Shown here in pieces: positions 21,079 through 30,003 of a stretch of DNA of 64,000 bases. The notes under the pieces are model-generated. The model was given only the letters and a program-made list of their open reading frames with translations, ran no database searches and was not told where the DNA came from. Numbering within the stretch: the first letter of the stretch is position 1; the number at the start of each line of letters is the position of its first letter. Position numbers and translations under genes: made by a program. This DNA is from Kalmanozyma brasiliensis GHG001 (lineage: Eukaryota > Basidiomycota > Ustilaginomycetes > Ustilaginales), in contig NW_015961990.1 in the NCBI RefSeq assembly GCF_000497045.1, forward strand, positions 620,001-684,000, in the 5' to 3' direction.

Positions 21079-21465
21079 ATGTCATCATCAGCATCAACAT
21101 ACGACGCGTTCGTCGCGGAAGACATCGTCTATCACAAAGCCTCCACACCCATCGACGAGATGCCATCGTGCACATCGATGTTCGACAAATGGGCGCAATG
21201 CTTTGCGCTCGGCCCGCAGTTGAAAGCTGTCTACCGCTACGGCGGGCTGCAGGACTGCCGCGGCAAGCTGGACGACTTCAAGTACTGCCTGACGCTCAAG
21301 GGTATGACGCAGGAGGAGCGGTACGAGGCGTGGATTCGACGCAAGGCCGAGAAGACGGCGGAAGCGAGGTTGGGCAAGCAGAGCAGCGAGAATGTGTGGG
21401 AGTTGAGGAGGGATCCGACCGAAGCGGTGCGGTCGAAAGGCGGACAGAGTGGGATCATCATGTAG
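21079..21465 (+). CDS. Twin CX9C protein of the Emi1/DUF3128 family
   Basis: 128 residues, start at ATCATGTCATC (21079), the only ATG ahead of the conserved core. Two CX9C pairs are exact: C31-C41 (CTSMFDKWAQC) and C60-C70 (CRGKLDDFKYC), separated by an 18-residue linker containing the Tyr-rich YRYGG. Proteins of this class are small helical hairpins stapled by two disulfides, often imported into the mitochondrial intermembrane space by the Mia40 pathway. Yeast Emi1, named for early meiotic induction, is the closest family I know. A charged helix (EERYEAWIRRKAEKTAEAR) follows, and the end is GGQSGIIM. Molecular function is not established by sequence. Confidence 0.85.
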   Translation: MSSSASTYDAFVAEDIVYHKASTPIDEMPSCTSMFDKWAQCFALGPQLKAVYRYGGLQDCRGKLDDFKYCLTLKGMTQEERYEAWIRRKAEKTAEARLGKQSSENVWELRRDPTEAVRSKGGQSGIIM

Positions 21466-23254
21466 GCGCAGCCAAAAGTGATGGGCCCCCCGAACGAGCG
21501 TGGCGGCCCAACCAATATACCCCCAATGTGAGCACCAACGATGACCGTTGTCCGACAACGACGAAAAGGCCAATCCGAACCAGATGCTGTTGCTTTTGCC
21601 CCATCGTAGCTCACCGTCGTCTCCCTCTTTTCCGCTGACAGGTGGTCCCGAGCGAGACACGCACTTGCACTCCTCCGTCGACTTTCGCCGATGACAGATT
21701 CAACCCCCACCGCTTTACTCGAGTACTGTCTGACAGTGCCCGCCTCCAACATCCATCGAAACCAACCAGCGAGAGAGAGAACCACGCAAAATCCGCACGC
21801 AGCATTCCAACCCACTTTCGATCTTGCGCCCGCCTCACCAGCCGTTTTGCACTCCCTCGCTTCTTCCACTCCACCTTGACTAGCACATTTTTCTCTTTCG
21901 AGTGAAGTGTGGATCTGTCGGTGGAGGGAGGAAGGCGAAGCTTGGAGTGCAAAGGGCGGAGAGGTAGCCTTGTAAAAGAGGCTTTGAAGCGGTACAGGAC
22001 GATCCTAACCCTAAGTTCATCCCTTGCAGAGAGAGCTGCATCGTTTCTGACTGGCTCGTTGTGGTAGGATCTTGTTTGGCAAGTCGTATCTGGCGATCCC
22101 TCATTCCCGCAAACGGCGGTCCATACAGGACCCAGAGCGCTCTGCGGCTGTCTTTAAGGGTACGGGATTGCTCGGCGCGGCTCGCCATACGACAAGGATT
22201 CTCCACGATGGCTAGGGAGGAGCGGTGCAGTGAAGCTCCAAGGCGTCGTAAGAGTCCTACTTTTCAGGAGAGGTCTATCCTATTTAATATGGGATCCAAC
22301 CCTCGTTTGTCCTTGACAGCCTCTTACATCTTACACGCTCTCTGCCAACGTCGAACCTTCACTGGCTGGACCACCTCTGCTCTGTCAAGAGCGAGGCAGG
22401 TTTGCACCAGATCGACGCACCCACCCACACACGGGGTTGCTATGTGGTAATAGCATCCCACCACGGTTTCATTTGTTCGGTCCTTCTTGTCGCCGTCAAG
22501 CACAACGAAGGACGGATGCCCGAGCGGTTTTTTGGTGGCTCTCTTGCTGGTCTCTGGCCCTTGGATCTGGAAGGCAGGCAGGTGGGGACTTTTTCTCGAG
22601 GCGATCGACTCTCCACTCGCAGTCTCAATCCGACCCTTTTAGCGGGGTGAATGGACACCAAACACAGCTCTACGGAGGGAAAAGGTCGGACCCACCCGCA
22701 AGCTCGTCCGCTTTCGACTCTCGGTGTTACGACCGGACCCGACGCGCGTGGACGCGGTGCAGCTTTCCGTCCCCGACGGGGATGCGTGGAGGCCGTGCTG
22801 CTGCGTTGCATCGGTACGAGGTCGAAAAACCACCAGAGAGGAAAAAGCGGATGAGGTGGCCGGGAAGGAGAGCCGACCGAGTGTTGCTAGAGCTTCATGC
22901 TCGACGTGCGCGTTTGCACTGCCGAAGGTCCGGATTGAGGATGGGGGAAAAGGAGGGGAGTGATGGAATTTTTCTACCCTTTGACGGGGGGCCACGACGT
23001 CGAGCTGTGAAGAGGGTGGTTTTGAGAATCATGGTTCTTTACAGGCTTGATGGACGGCCTCCCTTGGTGCAACAACGCAACACAATCACATCGCAATAGC
23101 GTTCATCACACTCATTTCTGTCACACCGAGTTTTGTCACGCTGTGTTTTGTCCCACTGATTGTGAACTGATTCGGTGCAAGTTCCGTCACACTTTGATCC
23201 TGAGCAAACGACATGTTTTAGCGGGCAATACAAGTACACATCCCCTCCCCTCAA
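21466..23254. other. 1.8-kb gap between convergent genes, no supported gene
   Basis: The flanking genes converge, so this region should contain only 3' ends, yet it is 1.8 kb long. Several short overlapping frames exist (for example a + frame at about 22437-23099) but they lack a good ATG and are Arg/Ser-rich. Near 23115-23200 is a loose repeat of gtcacac/ttttgtcac. A missed small gene or non-coding RNA cannot be excluded. Confidence 0.45.
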
Positions 23255-24637
23255 TCAGTGCTCGTCATCACCAGGAATGCTCTCCACAGAATCCAGCTCC
23301 TCGAGCGCCTCCCGAATAATCTGGACGCCCCGCTCGAGATCCTTCTCGTCGATGACCAAGGGTGGGGCGAGTCGAATGATGTTAACATGCGTCGGCTTGG
23401 CCAACAAGCCTTTGCTCTTGAGCAACAAACACAGCTGCCAAGCGCTCCTGCCCTTGGTGCTCTTGGTCTCGTCGATGACGATGGCGTTCAACAGGCCGCG
23501 ACCGCGGACGGAGGCGAGGAGGGGGTGGTTGATCTCGCCCAGTTGCTGGCGAAACTTGGCACCGAGCGTCTCGGCGCGCTCGCTGAGCTTTTCATCGATC
23601 AACACGTCGATAGCGGCGGAGGCGACAGCACAACCGAGGGGGTTACCTCCGTAGGTCGAGCCGTGCTCACCAGGTTTGATGCACAGCATCACCTCTTTGT
23701 CCGCGAGCACCGCCGACACGGGGTAAACACCGCCAGAGAGCGCCTTGCCAAGCGTCACAATGTCCGGTCGAACCCCATCGTGCTGGTGACACAACATCTT
23801 GCCGGTCCGACCCAAACCGGTTTGAATCTCATCGCAGATGAAGAGCACGTTGTGCTTCTTGCACAGCTGCTCGACGCGTTTGAGGTATCCGTCCGAGGGG
23901 ACGACGATACCTGCTTCGCCCTGGATGGGTTCCATGAGGAAGGCGGCCACTTCGTGCCCGTATTTGTCGAGGACAGCTTCGAGATCGTCAGCGTTGTCGT
24001 AGCGGATGTGCATGTCGTCCACCCCTGGGCCGACGCGGTCGAGGAACGGCCCAAAGCCAGTTCGAGACTCGGGGTCGGTGGACATGGAGATGACTCCGAG
24101 GGTTCGACCGTGAAAGTTGCCAGCGACGGAGAGCAGTCGAGCCTTGCCTTCGGGGATCCCCTTCTTCATGTATCCCCACTTGCGGGCGAGCTTGAGCGCG
24201 GTTTCGACCGCCTCAGCGCCCGTGTTCATGGGGAGAACCATGTCGTACCCAAACGTCTTGGTCACCTTTTCGGCAAAGGGCGCAAAGGACGAGTTGTAGA
24301 ACGCACGCGAGCTGAGGGTCAGCTTCTGCGCTTGAGCGACAAGTGCACCGACGATAGCGGGATGACAGTGCCCCTGGTTGACAGCAGAGTAGGCAGAGAG
24401 GAAGTCGAGGTACTGGTTTCCCTCGGGATCCCAGACATGCGCTCCGGAGGCACGCTCGAAGACGATAGGGAGAGGGTGGTAATTGTGTGCGCCATATTGG
24501 GCTTCCTTTTCGAAAACCTCGGAGGTGGTGAGGGTGGAAGAGGAGGCGGTGGCCGAGACGGCCGAGACGGCGGTCTTGAGCGTCGTGGGGATCGAGGCGA
24601 CGGCGGCGCCGACGGCGGCAGTTGCTGTAGGTGCCAT
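23255..24637 (-). CDS. CAR2: Ornithine aminotransferase
   Basis: 460 residues, ATG at 24637. This PLP enzyme transfers the delta-amino group of ornithine to 2-oxoglutarate, giving glutamate semialdehyde, in arginine breakdown and proline supply. Class III aminotransferase motifs are intact: [78 protein letters not shown], and the PLP lysine K298 in [15 protein letters not shown]. The [13 protein letters not shown] motif follows. The first 40 residues are an Ala/Thr/Ser-rich extension with very few charges, not a classic mitochondrial presequence; the yeast enzyme is cytosolic. The gene is divergent from DRS1. Confidence 0.96.
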   Translation of the reverse strand: MAPTATAAVGAAVASIPTTLKTAVSAVSATASSSTLTTSEVFEKEAQYGAHNYHPLPIVFERASGAHVWDPEGNQYLDFLSAYSAVNQGHCHPAIVGALVAQAQKLTLSSRAFYNSSFAPFAEKVTKTFGYDMVLPMNTGAEAVETALKLARKWGYMKKGIPEGKARLLSVAGNFHGRTLGVISMSTDPESRTGFGPFLDRVGPGVDDMHIRYDNADDLEAVLDKYGHEVAAFLMEPIQGEAGIVVPSDGYLKRVEQLCKKHNVLFICDEIQTGLGRTGKMLCHQHDGVRPDIVTLGKALSGGVYPVSAVLADKEVMLCIKPGEHGSTYGGNPLGCAVASAAIDVLIDEKLSERAETLGAKFRQQLGEINHPLLASVRGRGLLNAIVIDETKSTKGRSAWQLCLLLKSKGLLAKPTHVNIIRLAPPLVIDEKDLERGVQIIREALEELDSVESIPGDDEH

Positions 24638-25352
24638 GGTGGTAGGATAGCTCAGAAGGATCTTGGTGGTCCTTTTTGGAGAGAGCTTGTTCGATGAAGA
24701 GAAGAGAGAAATGCGCTTCGATGAGCGAGCTTATATGTGCAAGCACGAAGAGCAGATTCCGCTCAGTCGGTCAGCTTCGAAGGGGGACGAAGAGACTCCA
24801 GCGCAGCGTCACGAGGCCGGTTGCTTGGCCGGTTATTAATCTGGGCGAGTACATTTCGCCCAGTGAGCCAGCGCCAATTTGACGTTGAACGCGTGGGAGC
24901 TGAGTTGATTGCCAAGCACAGCGAGAGCCAAAGTGACGCTTCGCCAGCCCAAGAGTCTAATCTCCCTCATCCCCGCAAACAGGGCGGAAAAACCCTTTAC
25001 GCTAGACAGCCTAGCGGAACCTCTGGCGTGGCGAACGCGGCAAATTGGCCGGGTACCAAAAAATCTAACAGAGAAGCCAAAGAAGACGGATCGGGGTAGC
25101 TTTCGTGTGAGATCCGATACAGGGTCCAATAATTTTCCTTCTCAAAGCTCTCGAATTTTTGTCTCTGCTGCCACAGGCGAAATTTGCTGCTTCGCTCCAC
25201 ACTTTCTTCCCATCCTTGCCTCAAACCATCGTCTCTTTTGTCGTCAAGGTTGTATCTCGACTGTCGTAGCAACGCTTGCAAAGAGACGCAGACAGAAAGA
25301 CGAAGTCGACTTGCTATACCGTGGCAGCACCGCTGGCCTTTATACCGCCACC
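24638..25352. other. Divergent promoter region between CAR2 and DRS1
   Basis: 715 bases feeding two divergent genes. The frame of DRS1 happens to be open through most of it, but no ATG in good context precedes 25353. A direct repeat of ggccggtt lies near 24821. Confidence 0.5.
24730..24735 (-). promoter_or_regulatory. TATA element of the ornithine aminotransferase gene
   Basis: The minus strand reads CACATATAAGC, with TATAAG about 95 bases upstream of the ATG at 24637. Confidence 0.45.
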
Positions 25353-28028
25353 ATGCCGGCGCAATCCAAATCAGCATCCAAACGCAAGGCGAACGGCACA
25401 CCGCAATCCACGCCCTCATCCAAAAAGACCACAAAACGCGATGACGACTTCATCATGACGCTCGACTCGGACGACGAGGTGCCTGACCTTGACGATGCCG
25501 ACGCCGCCTCTGCAGGCTCCGCCTCCGAGTCCGAACCGGAACCTGAACCTACCACGGACGAACCGCTCACAAAGAACCAGCGCAAGCGCAAGGAGAAAGC
25601 GCATCTCGCGGGCAAGGAAAAGATCGTCGAGTCCGCCACTACCAAGACTGCAGCTTCGACGGCAAGGAAGGACATGGCGCTGGATACGAATTTCGAGTTC
25701 GACATCTTTGGCGATGGGTCGGGCGCCGACTACGCAGGTGGCGAAGAGACCAATGGAGGATGGGATATGAATGTGAAGGGACACAGGATGCACAAGAAGA
25801 TCAACGTGGATGACATCATTGAGAAGAGGAGGAGGACGAGGCCCGAATTGGCGTTGCCGGTGGATGACGAGGAGGACGAAGAGGAGAGTGCGTCCGAGGT
25901 GTCGGAGAACGATCTGGATGATGATATCAAGTTCGCCGAGTTTGGTGATAGCGATGAGGACGACGACGAGGCGCTCGACAGGTTTGGCGGAGGCGACGGC
26001 GCTATTGTCGACGAAGACGAGGACGCCGAGGAAGCAGCAGAGGTCGACAGCGAGGAGGACCCGCTCAGCAGCGATGTCGACTCCGACGTCTCCGATGACG
26101 ACGACGAAGACATGCCCCCCATCGACGACGATTCGGACTCCAACTCGTCTGCTGATGACTCGGACTCCGACGACGAGGCGGAAAAAGCCAAGAAAGCCGC
26201 CTTCTTCGCCGAAGAACCTGCCACGACTTCATCCAAGAAAGCCAGCGCCGACTCCTCCTCGTTCAGCACCTTCTCCCTCTCGCGCCCCGTCCTGCGCGCC
26301 CTCACCTCGCTCTCATTCCACAAACCCACCCCAATCCAATCGCGAACCATTCCCATCGCCCTCGCAGGCAAAGACATTGTCGCGGGCGCCGTCACCGGTT
26401 CGGGCAAGACCGCGGCCTTCATGATTCCCACCATCGAACGTCTCACCTGGCGCGCCAAGGGTCGTACCGCCGAAGCCAAGACGCGCGTCCTCGTCCTGGC
26501 GCCTACGCGCGAGCTCGCCATCCAGTGCTATTCGGTCGGCCAGTCTCTGGCGAAATACACCGACATTCGCTTCTGCCTCTGCGTCGGTGGTCTCTCGGTC
26601 AAGTCGCAGGAGGCGGAGCTGAAGCTGCGACCTGAAGTGGTCATCGCCACGCCTGGTCGGTTGATCGACCACGTACGCAACAGTGCGTCGTTCACGCTCG
26701 ACGATATCGAGATCCTCGTCATGGACGAGGCGGATCGGATGTTGGAGGATGGATTTGCAGACGAACTGAACGAGATCGTCAAGAGCTGCCCTAAGGGGGC
26801 CAGGCAGACCATGTTGTTCTCGGCGACCATGACGGATGATGTGGAGCAGCTGGTGCGTTTGTCTCTCAAACGACCTGTGCGGCTCTTTGTCGATCCTAAG
26901 CGGACGACGGCGAAGAAGCTGATTCAGGAATTTGTGCGAGTCCGCGGGGTGGGTTCGGGCGGTGTTGCTGGTGCAGATGGACTCTCTGGTGTGGGCGAAG
27001 AGCAGCCAGCAGGCAGGAAGAGCGAAGATGCTCAACGACCCGCGTTGCTCCTTGCGCTGTGCACGCGCACGTTCACCACCCAGACGATCATCTTCGTTCG
27101 CAGCAAGAAGCTGGCGCATCAGCTCAAGATCGTTTTTGCCCTCCTCGGCCTCTCGGCGGGGGAGTTGCACGGTGATCTATCCCAAGAACAGCGTATCGAT
27201 GCACTAACGGCCTTCCGCGATGGAAAAACGGATTTCCTGCTTGCCACCGACCTCGCCTCGCGCGGTTTGGACATCAAAGGTGTCCAGACGGTGATCAACT
27301 ACGACATGCCGGGTCAGTTCGAGGCGTACCTCCACCGTGTCGGTCGTACCGCTCGAGCGGGACGTCAGGGTCGAGCCGTCACCCTTGTCGGCGAGGCAGA
27401 TCGTCGCATGCTCAAACTGGCCATCAAAAAGTCGCCCGCGGAAGCCGTCAAGCATCGCATCATCCCGGCGACCGTTGCGACCAAGATGCTGGAAACGCTG
27501 GAAACGCTCAAGCCGGAAGTGGACGCAGTGTTGCGCGAGGAGAAGGAGGAACAAGCCCTGCGGATCGCAGAGATGGAGCTCAAGAAGGGCGAGAACATGG
27601 CTGCGCATGCGGACGAGATCTTTGCCCGCCCCAAGAGGACGTGGTTCCAGAGCTCGTCCGACAAGGAGCAGGCGGCGACCGCAAGCAAGGCGCACTACGA
27701 GGCGACGATGGACGGTGCTAGCAACAAGACCGGCCGGGACCGGTACGCCGGGTTGAGCAGGAAGAAGCGGAGGAGCAGGATGATGCGCGATGAGATCGAG
27801 AGGGAGAAGAAGGAGGCCAAGGGGAGTGAGGGCGCCAAGACGATTAAAGGTGGTGGAGTGAATGCGGCGATCAGGGGGGCGAAGAAGATGGCTAGGCCGA
27901 CCAAGTTGGGTGTTGCGCCGGTCAAGGTTGGGGTCAAGGGCAAGGGGAAGGGCAAGAATGGTGGAGGAGGGGGAGGTAAGAAGACCAAGAGCTCGTTCAG
28001 CAGAGACTTTGGGGATAAGCGTCGTTGA
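25353..28028 (+). CDS. DRS1: DEAD-box RNA helicase of the DRS1/DDX27 family (60S ribosome assembly)
   Basis: 891 residues from the ATG at 25353 (GCCACCATGCC, excellent context). Drs1 acts in the nucleolus in large-subunit pre-rRNA processing. The N-terminal third is acidic and Ser-rich, as is normal for Drs1. The helicase core then shows a Q-motif region (SFSTFSLSRPVLRAL ... PTPIQSRTIP), motif I AVTGSGKTAA near residue 350, PTRELAIQ, TPGRLIDH, DEAD at 458-461, SAT at 490-492, LLATDLASRGLDI, and the arginine finger motif HRVGRTARAGR at 661. An insert of about 30 residues (GVGSGGVAGADG ...) sits at the start of RecA domain two. The C-terminus is Lys/Gly-rich (GKGKGKNGGGGGG), suiting RNA binding. 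Confidence 0.95.
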   Translation: MPAQSKSASKRKANGTPQSTPSSKKTTKRDDDFIMTLDSDDEVPDLDDADAASAGSASESEPEPEPTTDEPLTKNQRKRKEKAHLAGKEKIVESATTKTAASTARKDMALDTNFEFDIFGDGSGADYAGGEETNGGWDMNVKGHRMHKKINVDDIIEKRRRTRPELALPVDDEEDEEESASEVSENDLDDDIKFAEFGDSDEDDDEALDRFGGGDGAIVDEDEDAEEAAEVDSEEDPLSSDVDSDVSDDDDEDMPPIDDDSDSNSSADDSDSDDEAEKAKKAAFFAEEPATTSSKKASADSSSFSTFSLSRPVLRALTSLSFHKPTPIQSRTIPIALAGKDIVAGAVTGSGKTAAFMIPTIERLTWRAKGRTAEAKTRVLVLAPTRELAIQCYSVGQSLAKYTDIRFCLCVGGLSVKSQEAELKLRPEVVIATPGRLIDHVRNSASFTLDDIEILVMDEADRMLEDGFADELNEIVKSCPKGARQTMLFSATMTDDVEQLVRLSLKRPVRLFVDPKRTTAKKLIQEFVRVRGVGSGGVAGADGLSGVGEEQPAGRKSEDAQRPALLLALCTRTFTTQTIIFVRSKKLAHQLKIVFALLGLSAGELHGDLSQEQRIDALTAFRDGKTDFLLATDLASRGLDIKGVQTVINYDMPGQFEAYLHRVGRTARAGRQGRAVTLVGEADRRMLKLAIKKSPAEAVKHRIIPATVATKMLETLETLKPEVDAVLREEKEEQALRIAEMELKKGENMAAHADEIFARPKRTWFQSSSDKEQAATASKAHYEATMDGASNKTGRDRYAGLSRKKRRSRMMRDEIEREKKEAKGSEGAKTIKGGGVNAAIRGAKKMARPTKLGVAPVKVGVKGKGKGKNGGGGGGKKTKSSFSRDFGDKRR

Positions 28029-28228
28029 TGGTGGGCGAACGCAATGCATTGATTGTCGAAGAGTCTCATTCGAATGGTTGTGCTCGTTGTGTGCTCGAAC
28101 CATTCAAAGCGAGTGACAGTCACATGGACCGCGTGATCTTCACAGCGCCGGCTTCTCACCTCACACATCCTCGACTCGCACTCACACAGCACGTCACATC
28201 TCCGTTTCGACCACCTTGATTCCGACCT
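28029..28228. other. Convergent 3' region between DRS1 and the eIF2B alpha gene
   Basis: 200 bases carrying two 3' ends; no other element seen. Confidence 0.5.
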
Positions 28229-29299
28229 TCAATCCGCGCCACCATACACAGCAAGCAACGCATCTCCCACCCCTGACGGCGTCAACACGCCCACATCGCT
28301 AAACAAAAACGTGACCAAATCCGGCGTGGTATAATCGATCGCCGGGTTCAATGCTTCCTGAGCCTTTGTCATTGTCCCCAAATCTTCCCTTTCGCCCAAC
28401 TTGGGCGTTCCCTGAACGTCCTTTTCACCATCTAGTCCTGGGAACGCGAGAAGTCTGCGCCCGCTGTTCGTCGGCAGGTCGTACTGGTTCAACGGGAACA
28501 TGCGGAGAAACTTGAAGCTCTCTGCGAGGGCAAAGAAGGGTTTGTTGGACGCTTTGGCGATGATAGCCATACCGTAGGTGCCGACCGCGTTGAGGAAGCC
28601 GCCGGATTCGACGACTCCTTCGGCACCCGTCAGCACCAGGTCGACTTTGGGCATGGTGTACGCCACCGCACTATCGAGGATGACCGTGCAGGGGATGCCG
28701 AGCTTGACCAGCTGGTTGTAGGTCTTCAACCCCAGTCCGTGGGGTCTACTTTCGGTCACGTAGACGCTGATCCTCTTGCGTTGGTCCAACGCGGCATGTT
28801 TGAGCGCCTGCATCACCACCCTCGAATACGAGTGCGTCAAGACCACGCTATCATCCCGAATGAACGGTAGCACCAGCTCGCAGATCTTTTCGCGACAACT
28901 GGGGACCGTGTGCGTAGCAAATTCGTGCGCCAGTGCAGAGAGGCTGCGTTTGTGCGCTTCAAAGTCGTCGCCCGAATCCCAGCTCTTGGTCACAACGAAG
29001 CGGGTGAACAGGTCCAACCCGGCCGTCGCAGGCACCGGATTTTCGAGCGAGGACTTGAGCCGGAACGAGGCAGATCGAATGTTTTCCATCAACTCGGACG
29101 TCGTTGCTGCCCGAGACTTGGAGACGAGTTCGGAGAGAGCAAAGATAGCCGCGATGGGAAAGGGAAGTTCGGAGTCGGAGGAAAGGAGAGAGTGGTAGGC
29201 GGAGATGATGTCGAATTCGCCCGTGGCCTTGGCGCCACTTGATGAGGCGTGCAGCGTCGAAGCCGCCGAAGAGGAGGATGTTGAAGCCGTGGGCGCCAT
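28229..29299 (-). CDS. GCN3: Translation initiation factor eIF2B alpha subunit
   Basis: 356 residues; the first true ATG is at 29299 (MAPTASTSS), upstream in-frame codons being non-ATG. eIF2B exchanges GDP for GTP on eIF2; the alpha subunit (yeast Gcn3) is regulatory and senses phosphorylated eIF2 during amino acid starvation. After a Ser/Ala-rich 40-residue tail the IF-2B fold is evident: FDIISAYHSLL, TTSELMENIRSASFRLK, GLDLFTRFVVTKSW, LTHSYSRVVMQAL, ISVYVTESRPHGLGLK, VDLVLTGAEGVVESGGFLN, GTYGMAIIAKASNKPFFALA. A final YTTPDLVTFLFSDVGVLTPSGVGDAL block completes the family. An internal Gly/Lys/Glu loop near residue 300 is slightly longer than in homologues. Confidence 0.95.
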   Translation of the reverse strand: MAPTASTSSSSAASTLHASSSGAKATGEFDIISAYHSLLSSDSELPFPIAAIFALSELVSKSRAATTSELMENIRSASFRLKSSLENPVPATAGLDLFTRFVVTKSWDSGDDFEAHKRSLSALAHEFATHTVPSCREKICELVLPFIRDDSVVLTHSYSRVVMQALKHAALDQRKRISVYVTESRPHGLGLKTYNQLVKLGIPCTVILDSAVAYTMPKVDLVLTGAEGVVESGGFLNAVGTYGMAIIAKASNKPFFALAESFKFLRMFPLNQYDLPTNSGRRLLAFPGLDGEKDVQGTPKLGEREDLGTMTKAQEALNPAIDYTTPDLVTFLFSDVGVLTPSGVGDALLAVYGGAD

Positions 29300-30003
29300 C
29301 GTGATACTTCTGAGGAGGACGATCGAGTCTGTCGATGTGGACCGCTCTATCAATATAGGTGAGCCTGTCAGGGATGATTGGTTTCAGGATCAAAGGCTTT
29401 GACCGGGACGAAAGAGTCGTCGAGGATGATGAATTCTGTCGAGGGAAACAGATGCGCTCGTACGGCCTGACGGAAGCTGTGGAAGATTCGCCGATGAGCA
29501 GGCCTGTCAGATAACAGGGCTTGTCGAGGTTGAGATAGAGTCGTTTGGTGGTCGAGAAGAACCCTTCTCAAAGACCAAAAAATGCCTGCCTGCGCTTGAC
29601 TCGCTGCCGAATGCCGATTTTTTTGGGCCAGCTCGAGCGGACGCTCTCACAATCCTCACAAATTCGCGCCCCTCGTCCTCACCCCATCTGGTCGATCTTG
29701 ATACTGCAGTCAAAAGATGCGTTCAATACATCGCAGACATAGCAGCACGATCAAGCTGCACACCGCTGTCCAACAAGCATGAGGACAAATGCAAGATGCG
29801 ATTACGACGAGCTATGTAGATGCGAGAGAGGCGACTGACAGCCCGCAGCGAAGTACGCGCGGTGCTGCGACCAAACGACGATGCGAAGAAAACTATGCGA
29901 GCAAAGAAAGGACCTTCCAAAGGTGGGCAAGAGCAAGAGAAGAATGTGGACGAGCCTCGGAGCTGGCTGACCGGGGTATATGATCGAGAAACGGGACGCA
30001 AAC
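29300..30003. other. Intergenic region between eIF2B alpha and the second C2H2 gene
   Basis: About 700 bases: promoter of the eIF2B alpha gene (-) and 3' region of the C2H2 gene (-). Frames here are short and none is convincing. Confidence 0.5.

Noticed and set aside
22007..22015. Telomere-like ctaacccta
   Set aside because: A single short occurrence inside the window; no array, so chance.
22437..23099. 220-codon + frame in the gap between convergent genes
   Set aside because: Starts at a non-ATG codon and is Arg/Ser/Gly-rich without structure; treated as non-coding.
23258..24697. 479-codon open frame antisense to ornithine aminotransferase
   Set aside because: Complement of a conserved enzyme; no motif or good start.
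24909..25352. Upstream extension of the DRS1 frame
   Set aside because: The frame is open but starts at a non-ATG codon; the ATG at 25353 has an excellent context and begins the normal Drs1 N-terminus.
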